Of a stretch of 12,394 nucleotides of DNA, positions 1-6,598 are shown piece by piece. Position 1 is the stretch's first letter; every line of letters starts with the position of its first letter. The notes under the pieces are model-generated. The model searched no databases and was not told the origin of the DNA. It worked only from the letters and a program-made list of their open reading frames with translations. The position numbers and the translations under genes are program-made. The DNA is from Nitrososphaerota archaeon (GTDB taxonomy: Archaea > Thermoproteota > Nitrososphaeria > Nitrososphaerales > Gagatemarchaeaceae). The stretch spans positions 19,285 to 31,678 of the forward strand of contig VBPK01000072.1 in assembly GCA_005877225.1 (NCBI GenBank). Direction: 5' to 3'.

Positions 1-716
1 CCTGGCTTGCCCTCAGCTATGATCCTTCCCTGATGCATCGTGAAGACGTGGTCGACATGCCTGAAGAGAACCTCGAGCCTGTGCTCGATGATGAAGAAGG
101 TGGTTCCACGCTCACGTCTGTGGGCGTCTATCTCGTTGAAGATGTCTTGAGCTAGGCGCGGAGCCACGCCGGCTGTGGGCTCGTCGAGCAGAACCATCTT
201 CGAGTCCCCCATGAAGGCGAGGGCGAACTGGAGGAGCTTCATCTGTCCTCCCGAGATTTCCGTAGGCGGTTTGAGGTAGAGGTCTTGGATTTCAAGAAGG
301 CCGAGCTCTCGCCTGGCCTTTGCCGCCAACTCGGATTCCTGTGGCTCCCACTTTCTAGGAGTGAGGGCGGCGATGGGGTGCTCCCCCACCTGACCCTTGA
401 AGGCGGTCATGGTGTTGTCGAGAACTGTCATGCCAAAGAATAGACGCGGGATCTGGAAACTGCGCGCCAAACCGAGCTCTAGAATCTTGTGAGAGGGAAG
501 GTCATCGATGGGGGTCCCGTCGAAGAGTACCCGCCCACCGTCCTTCTTCTCGGTCCCAGCGATTATGTTGAAGAGAGTAGACTTGCCACTTCCATTCGGA
601 CCTATCAGTCCGAAGATGTGGCCTCTCTTGAGGGCGATGGAGACATCGTCGACCGCCTTCAGACCACCGAAGGACTTGGATACATGCTCCACTTCGAGTA
701 TGGTTTCCCCGCTCAT
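1..716 (-). CDS. LivG-type ABC transporter ATP-binding protein (partial, C-terminus off the left edge)
   Basis: This is the ATPase subunit of a branched-chain-amino-acid-type (HAAT) importer, acting on the cytoplasmic face of the membrane. The 238 visible residues hold Walker A (GPNGSGKST, residues 39-47), a Q-loop glutamine at 88 (SFQIP), an intact ISGGQ signature (154-158), Walker B MVLLDEP (174-180) and the H-loop histidine H212 (IIEHR). FGGLKAV near the N-terminus and the long insert after the Q-loop are typical of LivG rather than LivF. The ATG at 716 is chosen because a GGTGAG Shine-Dalgarno match lies 6 nt upstream (723-728) and the protein begins like other family members. Only the last few residues and the stop are missing. 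It follows the aminotransferase on the same strand after 129 nt. Its permease partners are not visible and may lie to the left. It is a second LivG in this window, distinct in sequence from the one at 4149, so it probably serves another transporter. Confidence 0.93.
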   Translation of the reverse strand, partial: MSGETILEVEHVSKSFGGLKAVDDVSIALKRGHIFGLIGPNGSGKSTLFNIIAGTEKKDGGRVLFDGTPIDDLPSHKILELGLARSFQIPRLFFGMTVLDNTMTAFKGQVGEHPIAALTPRKWEPQESELAAKARRELGLLEIQDLYLKPPTEISGGQMKLLQFALAFMGDSKMVLLDEPTAGVAPRLAQDIFNEIDAHRRERGTTFFIIEHRLEVLFRHVDHVFTMHQGRIIAEGKP

Positions 717-845
717 CCTCAGCTCACCATGATGCGTTCTACTAGTTAACGACAACGAATCCGGCTAGTTGGCCTTTTGAACCATCCTGACGCCTCTTTA
801 GAAACGCTAGCAATAAGTAGGCAAGAAGAAGGCTCGCCCTCCGCT

Positions 846-2126
846 CTACGGCCCCCTCGCCTTCAGCTTTTGGATGGCGGTCGCGATTTTGTCGATGGCC
901 TCTTCGCTCCTCTCCGACCCCATAGAGATTCTGACATGCCCCTCTGCGTGGTAGGCCACCCCTGGGGCACACGCTACCCCCGCCTCTCGCAGCAGGTATT
1001 TGCAGAACTCCATTGAAGTCATCCCGAAGGACGAGACGTCAACCAGCAGGAGGTTGGTTCCTTCAGGCTTCATCATCGAGAGGCCTTCGAGACCGCCCAG
1101 CCTCGCCGCCGCGTAATCCCTAGCCTTTTGAAGCCTAGCGATGGTGGCAAGAATGTGCTTGTCCTCGAAGTCCCTGTTGAGGGCCGGGACGGCGCCCTTC
1201 TGGAGGAGGCTCGGAATCCCCATGCTCGAGAAGGCTTGGATCATCTCCATCCCCCGAATGACCTCGGGGGGGCCGATCGCGTAGCCGAGGCGGTAGTTTA
1301 TCATGTTGAAGAGCTTCGAGAACGATGAGATTGAAATCAGTCGATCACCAATCTCTCGCGCGAACTTGACCATGGGAGTGTATGGTCTTCCGTCGAAGAC
1401 GATCCTCTCGTAAACCTGGTCATGCATTACAAACAGGTCGTACTTAGCTGCGAGTTCGGCAATCCCCGCAAGTTCTTCGCTGGTGAGAACCCTTCCCGTA
1501 GGGTTGTGTGGGTTGCATAGCGTTATCAGCTTCGTCTTCTTGGTGATGAGCTTCTCGAACCTTCTCTCATCGTGGAGGTAGTTGTCTGAAGCCTGCAGCC
1601 GGAGGTAGACGCACCGGCCACGAGCGAGCCTTACCGGTATGTCGAAGAAGAAACTTGGAACGGGGGTGATGACCTCGTCACCCGGGTTGATGAGCGCTGC
1701 CATCAGGTAGTATTCGGCCTGCATGCTACCGGAGGTCACGATCACCTCGTCCCTCCAGTCCACCCTCTCTCCGTAGAGCCCCTGGAACCTATCGCATATG
1801 GACCGCCTCAGTTCAGGGAGACCCAGAAAGGGTGCCTCCTGACCCTGGGCCATCTCCCTAAGATTCCTCTGGGTCTCCTCGATGACGGCGTCGGGGGTAC
1901 GGGTGGAGATGATGCTCTCCGCGCAGAAGATGATGTCTTTGCCTTTCTCCTTAAGCTTCTGCCCCATCTCAGCGATTACAACGGTGCCAAAGGGTTCACC
2001 AGTCGTCTCCATCGCGGCGTACTTCCTTGCCAGGGCTTCCACCTGCTTAGCCAGGACGGGCCGTCTGCGCATCTTTGTGCGTGATTCCACGGAGGCCACA
2101 ACGGACCTCAGGGGCTTGGTTGGCAT
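846..2126 (-). CDS. Class I/II pyridoxal-phosphate aminotransferase
   Basis: A fold-type I PLP enzyme that would move an amino group between an amino acid and a 2-oxo acid in the cytoplasm. The 426 residues are usual for the aspartate/alanine aminotransferase-like group. Visible landmarks are a cofactor-phosphate loop near TSGSMQAEYY (131-140), NPHNPTGR (205-212), D236 and Y239 in the DQVY motif contacting the ring, the Schiff-base lysine K271 in SFSKLF, and the substrate-carboxylate arginine R399 in HVRIS. The stretch after the lysine (NMINYRLGYAIGP) departs slightly from the common MTGWRLGY form. The ATG at 2126 is preferred because a TATA-like CTTTATAG is centred 31 nt upstream, giving an almost leaderless mRNA; M19 is an alternative start. 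It lies 58 nt downstream of the threonine-synthase-like gene but has its own promoter-like element. Substrate specificity cannot be read; the neighbours suggest amino acid or amine catabolism. Confidence 0.93.
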   Translation of the reverse strand: MPTKPLRSVVASVESRTKMRRRPVLAKQVEALARKYAAMETTGEPFGTVVIAEMGQKLKEKGKDIIFCAESIISTRTPDAVIEETQRNLREMAQGQEAPFLGLPELRRSICDRFQGLYGERVDWRDEVIVTSGSMQAEYYLMAALINPGDEVITPVPSFFFDIPVRLARGRCVYLRLQASDNYLHDERRFEKLITKKTKLITLCNPHNPTGRVLTSEELAGIAELAAKYDLFVMHDQVYERIVFDGRPYTPMVKFAREIGDRLISISSFSKLFNMINYRLGYAIGPPEVIRGMEMIQAFSSMGIPSLLQKGAVPALNRDFEDKHILATIARLQKARDYAAARLGGLEGLSMMKPEGTNLLLVDVSSFGMTSMEFCKYLLREAGVACAPGVAYHAEGHVRISMGSERSEEAIDKIATAIQKLKARGP

Positions 2127-2153
2127 CTATCTCCCGCTCTCCGCTGATATTTC

Positions 2154-2161
2154 CTATAAAG
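2154..2161 (-). promoter_or_regulatory. TATA-like box for the aminotransferase gene
   Basis: On the minus strand this reads CTTTATAG in the 58-nt gap between two same-strand genes. Its centre is 31 nt upstream of the ATG at 2126. Archaeal transcription usually starts about 25-27 nt downstream of the TATA centre, so the leader would be only about 4-5 nt. This implies the aminotransferase can be transcribed independently of the upstream gene. Confidence 0.6.
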
Positions 2162-2184
2162 CCTTCCCGCGAATGGGCGGCCCC

Positions 2185-3435
2185 TCAATTAATGCGGGCG
2201 GCATCAGCTCGCGCATCTAGGATGGCGTGGAGGACCCTCGGGATCGATGAGACGCTCTCAGCTAGCGGGATCTTCGAGGCTTCGCTCACGATCGGGTAGT
2301 AGTCCTTGAATCCGCTTCCAGTCAATATGGCCGCTGCACTGGCGTCTCGCTCAATCCTCCCAACCTTCACCGCTTTTGAAATAGCCGCAAGAGCTGTCGC
2401 CGAGGAGACTTCGCAGAATATCCCCTCATGGCGCGCAATTTCTCGCTGCCCCCTCAAGATTTCTTCATCGGAGACGGAGATCCCGAAACCACCCGTCCCC
2501 CTAACCGCAACGATTGGATACTCCGCCCCGAAGTTCACACTTAGCGCTCCCGCAACGGTGTGTGGAGGCTCGGTGTCTGGCACCGTATCCAGACCCTTCT
2601 CTATCGCCCGGACGAGGGGGTCGGCCCCCTCTCCCTGCACCGCCACAAGCTTCGGCAGGCTATCCAGCCGCCCCATCTCGCGGAGTTCCTGGAAGCCCTT
2701 GTACAGACCGAAGAGAAGGTCACCCCCTGCTACAGGGACGAAGAGGTAGTCGGGCACTTCGCGGCCGAGCGCTATCTCATACGCGATGGTCTTGAAGGCG
2801 TCTACCAAGAGTGGATTGAAGGGGGCCCAGATGAAGTGGTTCAACCAGTCGGGGACGGCCAACTGAGTTTGTTCGATGGCGGCTTCGAGAGCTGAGCGCG
2901 ACTCGAAAAGGTTCCTCACCCGCAGCAGGACAGGCGAATACATCGTGATCTGTGAAAGCTTCGAGGCCGGCGAGTCATCCCTGATGAGGACAAGGCACCT
3001 AATGCCCGCCCGGGCCGAGTAAGCCGAGACTGCAGCGGCTGCATTCCCGGAGGAGGCGGTGAAGACACCTCTCTTTCTCCACTCACGAGCCAACGAGAGG
3101 CCCAGGGAGGCCGCTCTGTCCTTGAAGGAGCCCGTCGGGTTGCATCCCTCGAGCTTGCACCAGAGGTTTCCAAGGCCAATCTTCCTTCCGTAGTTAGCTG
3201 CTTTCACGTAGGGGGTCCACCCCTCCCCGAGGGATACTATGTTCTGTTCCCGTACTGGCGGAAGAAATTCTGCGAACTGCCAGATGCCCCTCTGCGCCCC
3301 GCCCGTCGGAAAGCCACCGTCGAGCCTGTAGTGTGCGCTCAAGATACCGTTGCACTTGGCGCAACGAGAATGAGTGTCGGTCGGGTAGTTCCTGCCGCAG
3401 TTGGCACAGACCAGAGATTCAAATCGATTGACCAA
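2185..3435 (-). CDS. Threonine-synthase-like PLP enzyme with N-terminal zinc ribbon
   Basis: A fold-type II PLP enzyme related to threonine synthase, which converts O-phosphohomoserine to threonine; related enzymes perform other beta/gamma replacements or eliminations. The 416 residues begin with a zinc ribbon of two CxxC pairs (C10/C13 and C25/C28), common in archaeal threonine synthases. The PLP lysine is K105 in TGSFKDRA, followed by the SSGNAAAA substrate loop (128-135). The cofactor-phosphate loop reads VPVAGGDLL (233-241) instead of the usual VPVGN(A/G)GN, so the exact reaction is uncertain. The start is a TTG at 3435: no other in-frame start is nearby, and a TATA-like box lies 32 nt upstream. 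It follows the RidA-family gene by 64 nt on the same strand, a meaningful pairing because RidA proteins act on reactive enamine/imine products of PLP enzymes. Family membership is firm; threonine synthase activity itself is moderate. Confidence 0.9.
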   Translation of the reverse strand: MVNRFESLVCANCGRNYPTDTHSRCAKCNGILSAHYRLDGGFPTGGAQRGIWQFAEFLPPVREQNIVSLGEGWTPYVKAANYGRKIGLGNLWCKLEGCNPTGSFKDRAASLGLSLAREWRKRGVFTASSGNAAAAVSAYSARAGIRCLVLIRDDSPASKLSQITMYSPVLLRVRNLFESRSALEAAIEQTQLAVPDWLNHFIWAPFNPLLVDAFKTIAYEIALGREVPDYLFVPVAGGDLLFGLYKGFQELREMGRLDSLPKLVAVQGEGADPLVRAIEKGLDTVPDTEPPHTVAGALSVNFGAEYPIVAVRGTGGFGISVSDEEILRGQREIARHEGIFCEVSSATALAAISKAVKVGRIERDASAAAILTGSGFKDYYPIVSEASKIPLAESVSSIPRVLHAILDARADAARIN

Positions 3436-3461
3436 TGCACTCGAGGCGGCGCCAGTCGTCG

Positions 3462-3472
3462 CTATTAAAAAG
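3462..3472 (-). promoter_or_regulatory. TATA-like box for the threonine-synthase-like gene
   Basis: The minus strand reads CTTTTTAATAG, the only strongly A/T-rich stretch in the 64-nt gap. Its centre is 32 nt upstream of the TTG at 3435, which predicts a leader of about 6 nt and supports that non-ATG start. Confidence 0.55.
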
Positions 3473-3499
3473 AAGATTCGTTGGGTGAACGGGTGATGC

Positions 3500-3904
3500 T
3501 TATTGTTGTTGTTGTGTCACCGCCGCTTCTACCTCAACCTCAACCAGGATGTCTGGGTCGATGAACCCTGAGACCTGCACCGTCGTGTTCGCGGGCCGTG
3601 CAGTTCCGAAGTATTCCTTATGCGCCTTGGCTATCTCGGGCCACTTTGTTATATCGCTTGTGAATATCCTTGTCCTCACGACATCATCGAGGGACCCTCC
3701 GAGTCCACGGAGAGCAGCCTCGATCTTCTTTATTGCATAGACCATCTGAGCGTATGCATCGCCTTTCCCGATTATCTTGCCATTCCTATCCGACGCGGCT
3801 GTCCCAGACACCGAGATTATGTCGCCGTATCTTACCGCACGACAGTAACCCATAACGTCCTCCCAAGGTGTTTCTGCGGAGACACGTTTCCTCTTCTCTC
3901 TCAT
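3500..3904 (-). CDS. RidA/YjgF/YER057c/UK114-family protein
   Basis: RidA-family proteins form cytoplasmic trimers; canonical members hydrolyse reactive enamine/imine intermediates such as 2-aminoacrylate released by PLP enzymes. The 134 residues match the family length and pattern: ISVSGTAASD near 30-39, KIEAAL at 60-65, TRIFTSDI at 78-85, and the C-terminal strand VEVEVEA (121-127). The canonical substrate-binding arginine (R105 of E. coli RidA, in PARSCV) aligns with N106 here (PANTTV), which places the protein among Rid subfamilies lacking the deaminase arginine. The ATG at 3904 is chosen over an upstream in-frame ATG at 3958 because GGAGGTG stands 5 nt before it and because it gives the family length. 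The protein ends in a run of four glutamines encoded by a short trinucleotide repeat. It lies upstream of the threonine-synthase-like gene on the same strand and is divergent from the livG at 4149. Confidence 0.92.
   Translation of the reverse strand: MREKRKRVSAETPWEDVMGYCRAVRYGDIISVSGTAASDRNGKIIGKGDAYAQMVYAIKKIEAALRGLGGSLDDVVRTRIFTSDITKWPEIAKAHKEYFGTARPANTTVQVSGFIDPDILVEVEVEAAVTQQQQ
3503..3514. repeat. Short trinucleotide repeat encoding the polyglutamine tail of the RidA-family protein
   Basis: Four consecutive TTG units on the plus strand (CAA glutamine codons on the minus strand) directly precede the stop codon. They encode the terminal QQQQ. Such a microsatellite can change length by slippage, so the tail may vary between strains. 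Confidence 0.8.
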
Positions 3905-3911
3905 GAATACA

Positions 3912-3928
3912 CCTCCGCAGGACGGAGG
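3912..3928 (-). promoter_or_regulatory. Small hairpin overlapping the ridA-type Shine-Dalgarno sequence
   Basis: On the minus strand CCTCCG, a 5-nt loop and CGGAGG form a perfect 6-bp stem. Its 3' arm carries the GGAGG core of the ribosome-binding site, and the ATG begins 7 nt after the stem. In an mRNA long enough to include it, the hairpin would mask the ribosome-binding site. If transcription starts near the ATG (a weak CATATCC lies near 3931), the hairpin would not be transcribed. Confidence 0.45.
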
Positions 3929-3940
3929 ATATGATGGTTT

Positions 3941-3978
3941 CGAGGCTCTGGGATTCAACGAACTCTACCAGAGCCCCG
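3941..3978 (-). other. Long stem-loop upstream of the RidA-family gene
   Basis: GGCTCTGG (3944-3951) and CCAGAGCC (3968-3975) are perfect inverted 8-mers around a 16-nt loop. Read as minus-strand RNA the stem extends to 11 bp, including one G-U pair that would be an A-C mismatch on the plus strand. It could be leader structure for the ridA-type mRNA or a protein-binding site between the divergent genes. It does not fold as a tRNA. Confidence 0.5.
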
Positions 3979-4002
3979 GTACATAGTCTGTCAAGCATCT
4001 AC

Positions 4003-4027
4003 AGGGCCATCTTAGGTTAGGGCCATC
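4003..4027. repeat. Two direct copies of AGGGCCATC in a divergent intergenic region
   Basis: AGGGCCATC occurs at 4003-4011 and again at 4019-4027, a period of 16 nt. It lies between the RidA-family gene (minus strand) and livG (plus strand). Tandem copies spaced near one and a half helical turns may be a regulator site, but nothing else supports that role. Confidence 0.4.
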
Positions 4028-4148
4028 ATAGAGAGAATCTGGTCATCCTCATTAGATGTGGAGAGGGTTGCCTTTGCATGCGGCCTGGATTGGCGGGGCA
4101 TCTCGACTGCCAGATTCTTTAGTCTGCGGTGGAGAGGGTGGTGTAGCT

Positions 4149-4874
4149 TTGGCCCTGCTAGAGGTGCGCGGAGTGACCATGGACTTCGGCGGCCTTGTAG
4201 CCTTGAAAGAAGTTTCATTCGCGATCGAGCAGGGCGAAATCGTGGGGCTGATTGGAGCCAACGGGGCTGGAAAGAGTACCTTGTTTAACATCATCACGGG
4301 CTTGCAGAAGCCTACCTCGGGAACGGTCTTCCTTAATGGGACGGAGATAGTCGGTCTGACCCCCCACGAAATCGTCAGACTAGGCATCTCCCGAACGTTT
4401 CAGTTGGTCCGTCCCTTCCTGAACTATACTGTCGAAGAGAATGTCAGGGTCGGGGCGCTCTTCGGTCATGCGAGGCACTCCGGCGTCAGCGGGAGAATCG
4501 ACCATGTCCTCAAGATCACTGAGCTTGATGCAAAGCGGAATCTACTCGTAAGGACGCTCCCGATAGAACAAAGAAAGATGGTGGAGGTGGCGAGGGCGCT
4601 CGCCTCTGGTCCGAGGCTTCTGCTGCTCGACGAGCCAATGGCCGGCCTAAATTCGGTTGAGATAGAGAGGTTCATCGAGCTGATTAGGAGGGTAAGCAAG
4701 GAAAGCGCAACGGTGCTTGTAGTCGAGCATGTGATGAAGGCTATCATGAGCGTGTCGAGAAGGGTGATTGTCCTGCATGCGGGGTTGAAGCTAGCGGAAG
4801 GGACGCCCGAAACGATCATGGCAAACAAGGACGTTGTAGCCGTCTATCTGGGTGCGGACTATGCCAAGTCTTGA
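4149..4874 (+). CDS. livG: HAAT-type ABC transporter ATP-binding protein LivG
   Basis: An ATPase subunit of a branched-chain-amino-acid-type importer, expected to pair with LivF under the LivH/LivM permeases. From the TTG at 4149 it has 241 residues: FGGLVAL (13-19), Walker A GANGAGKST (36-44), Q-loop FQLVRPF (84-90), Walker B LLLLDEP (157-163), MAGLN after it, and H-loop H194 (VVEHV). The signature position reads LPIEQ (137-141) where LivG proteins usually have L(S/A)YGxQ, so the serine/alanine and key glycine are replaced. The reading frame is open upstream to an ATG at 4056 (272 residues), but that extra N-terminus is unlike the family and has no ribosome-binding site. The TTG has GGTGGTG 5 nt upstream and a weak TATA-like stretch near 4119. 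The end overlaps livF, indicating translational coupling. Start confidence is moderate; family confidence is high. Confidence 0.9.
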   Translation: MALLEVRGVTMDFGGLVALKEVSFAIEQGEIVGLIGANGAGKSTLFNIITGLQKPTSGTVFLNGTEIVGLTPHEIVRLGISRTFQLVRPFLNYTVEENVRVGALFGHARHSGVSGRIDHVLKITELDAKRNLLVRTLPIEQRKMVEVARALASGPRLLLLDEPMAGLNSVEIERFIELIRRVSKESATVLVVEHVMKAIMSVSRRVIVLHAGLKLAEGTPETIMANKDVVAVYLGADYAKS

Positions 4875-5571
4875 AATGAGAAACGTCAACGTCTTCTACG
4901 GGGAGATTCAGGCGCTCTGGGACATCTCTCTCACCGTGGAATCCGACTCGATTGCGACGCTCATAGGGTCAAACGGTGCCGGAAAGAGCACCCTGCTCAA
5001 GACCATAATGGGACTTGTATTACCTAGGTCGGGGGAGATTCTCTATGACGGGAAGAGGATCGACGGCCTGCCTACCGACAGGGTCGTGGATGCGGGCGTC
5101 GCATATGCGCCAGAGGGACGACACCTCTTCCCGGATTTCAGCGTCGAGGAGAACCTGCGAATGGGCTCGTTTCCTTCCCATGCGCGAAAGTTTCACGATG
5201 AGGAGGTGGAGAGGGTGTACAAGACCTTCCCCATACTGAGGGAGAGGTCCAGACAGAAGGCTAGAACCTTATCGGGCGGCGAAGCCCAGATGGTTGCGAT
5301 TGGTAGGGCGCTCATGTCAAGGCCTAAGCTCCTAATGCTCGATGAACCTTCAGCTGGTCTCGCTCCACTGATTGTCTCAAGAATCTTTGAAGGCATCTCC
5401 TCAATAAGGCAGGCCGGCATCACGGTGATCGTCGTCGAACAGGACGTCGGAAGGGCCCTCTCGATGAGCTCGATGGCCTACATACTCGAAAACGGACGCA
5501 TAACGCGGTCAGGTGGTGGTGGTGACATGTTGAAGAATGAATACGTCAGGACTGCGTACCTTGGGGTTTAG
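4861..5571 (+). CDS. livF: HAAT-type ABC transporter ATP-binding protein LivF
   Basis: The second ATPase of the branched-chain-amino-acid-type importer, forming the nucleotide-binding pair with LivG. The 236 residues match LivF length. Motifs: FYGEIQAL (12-19), Walker A GSNGAGKST (36-44), YAPEGRHLFPDFSVEENL (82-99, typical of LivF), intact LSGGE signature (137-141), Walker B LLMLDEP (157-163) and VVEQD (191-195), where glutamine replaces the H-loop histidine as is common in LivF. The ATG at 4861 overlaps the last 14 nt of livG, with GGGTG 6 nt upstream. A GTG at 4852 is a possible earlier start that adds three residues. The gene ends 4 nt before the stop codon of livM, which runs the opposite way. 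With an intact signature here and an altered one in LivG, the two ATP sites may not be equivalent. Confidence 0.95.
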   Translation: MPSLEMRNVNVFYGEIQALWDISLTVESDSIATLIGSNGAGKSTLLKTIMGLVLPRSGEILYDGKRIDGLPTDRVVDAGVAYAPEGRHLFPDFSVEENLRMGSFPSHARKFHDEEVERVYKTFPILRERSRQKARTLSGGEAQMVAIGRALMSRPKLLMLDEPSAGLAPLIVSRIFEGISSIRQAGITVIVVEQDVGRALSMSSMAYILENGRITRSGGGGDMLKNEYVRTAYLGV

Positions 5572-5575
5572 ATAG

Positions 5576-6598
5576 TCATTTCGTCATCTCAAAGTAGAGT
5601 CTCCGGAAGAGCCTCTGCACACGTAGGGAACCCACTATTCCCCTCGGAGCGAACAATCCGACAATTATCAGGATGAGCCCTATGGTCGCGTTTGGAAAGT
5701 AGACCATCCCGGGGAGAAAGGTCGCAAGAAAGCTGATGGCGTAGTACTGCAGGTAGATGTAGATCGCCCCTCCTAGAATTGGCCCCAAGATCGTACCAGT
5801 CCCCCCCATCAACGCGAGGGTTATCGGAATGAAGGCCAGATCGAATCCGAAGGCAGCCGAAGGACTGATCGCGCCCCGCCCCCAGAAGTAAACCGCACCA
5901 TCCAGTCCTGCGATCGCACCGCTTATGATGAGGGCGAGCCTCTTCGTACGCGGTACGTTTATCCCGACGCTGTCGGCTACCTCTTCATCTTCCCTTATCG
6001 ACCGCAGCGCCAAACCAAACTTGGAATCAGCTATGCCCAAGGAGAGGAGTATGGAGAGGACTACCAGACCGAGCGCAGCATAGTAGGGCAAGATCACGTC
6101 GGCCTGCACGAACGAGATGCCGTTGAACCCGTTTGTTATCGGTTGTGCGTTCATGGATGCCACGATCAGGTTTGAGAGCTCAACGAAAGCTAGACCCGCG
6201 ACGGCAAAGTAGAATCCTTTCAATCGGAAGAGCGGGAAGCTGAAGAGAAGAGCAAAGCCTGCAACCACCACCGGTGCTGCAACCACGCCCACAGCGAGGG
6301 GCAGCGCGAGTTTCTTGAAGATGATGGCAGCTACGTAGGCACCAATGCCGAAGAAGACGATGTGCCCCAGGTTCATGTATCCGGCGAATCCGGCGAGGAA
6401 ATCGTAGCTCAGTGCAAGAACCGAGTAGATGATGAAAAGAAAGATTACGCTTCCGATTATGTAGGTGTTCAGGAAACTTGGAAGGAGCGCCGCGATGATA
6501 GCGAGTGGTATGAGAAGGTACAGCGCTCGCTTGAAGCGAGCCGCCCACATCGGTAGCAGCCCTCTCCTTCTCTTCGACCCTAATTCTGATTCATCCAA
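5576..6598 (-). CDS. livM: HAAT-type ABC transporter permease LivM
   Basis: A membrane permease subunit of the branched-chain-amino-acid-type importer. The 340 residues contain about eight to nine hydrophobic helices beginning near residue 26. LivM hallmarks are AGFAGYMNLGHIVFFGIGAY (69-88), LKGFYFAVAGLAFVEL (126-141), TNGFNGI (155-161) and the cytoplasmic coupling loop ALRSIREDEEVADSVGIN (197-214) that contacts the ATPases. LALMGGTGTILGPILGG follows at 261-277. The TTG start at 6598 directly abuts the livH stop (TAG then TTG), suggesting translational coupling. An ATG at 6550 (residue 17), with a GGAGAGG-like site about 10 nt upstream, is an alternative that would remove a charged N-terminal segment. 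It is the last gene of the livK-livH-livM block and converges on livF. Confidence 0.94.
   Translation of the reverse strand: MDESELGSKRRRGLLPMWAARFKRALYLLIPLAIIAALLPSFLNTYIIGSVIFLFIIYSVLALSYDFLAGFAGYMNLGHIVFFGIGAYVAAIIFKKLALPLAVGVVAAPVVVAGFALLFSFPLFRLKGFYFAVAGLAFVELSNLIVASMNAQPITNGFNGISFVQADVILPYYAALGLVVLSILLSLGIADSKFGLALRSIREDEEVADSVGINVPRTKRLALIISGAIAGLDGAVYFWGRGAISPSAAFGFDLAFIPITLALMGGTGTILGPILGGAIYIYLQYYAISFLATFLPGMVYFPNATIGLILIIVGLFAPRGIVGSLRVQRLFRRLYFEMTK

Noticed and set aside
3905..3958. 18-residue extension of the RidA-family protein from an ATG at 3958
   Set aside because: The downstream ATG at 3904 has a near-perfect GGAGGTG and gives the family length; the extension runs through two hairpins.
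3940..4020. Possible tRNA, because of GGTAGAG- and TTGAATC-like stretches on the minus strand
   Set aside because: The sequences fall in the loop of a single long stem; acceptor, anticodon and T arms cannot be formed together.
4056..4148. 31-residue N-terminal extension of livG from the ATG at 4056
   Set aside because: No ribosome-binding site precedes it, the residues do not resemble a LivG N-terminus, and the TTG at 4149 has a GGTGGTG site at good spacing. Not fully excluded.
6370..6410. Repeated TCCGGCGAA-like units here and near 6855-6870, possible repeat family
   Set aside because: They encode the GFAG(Y/F) segments of LivM and LivH and are explained by local protein sequence and codon use.
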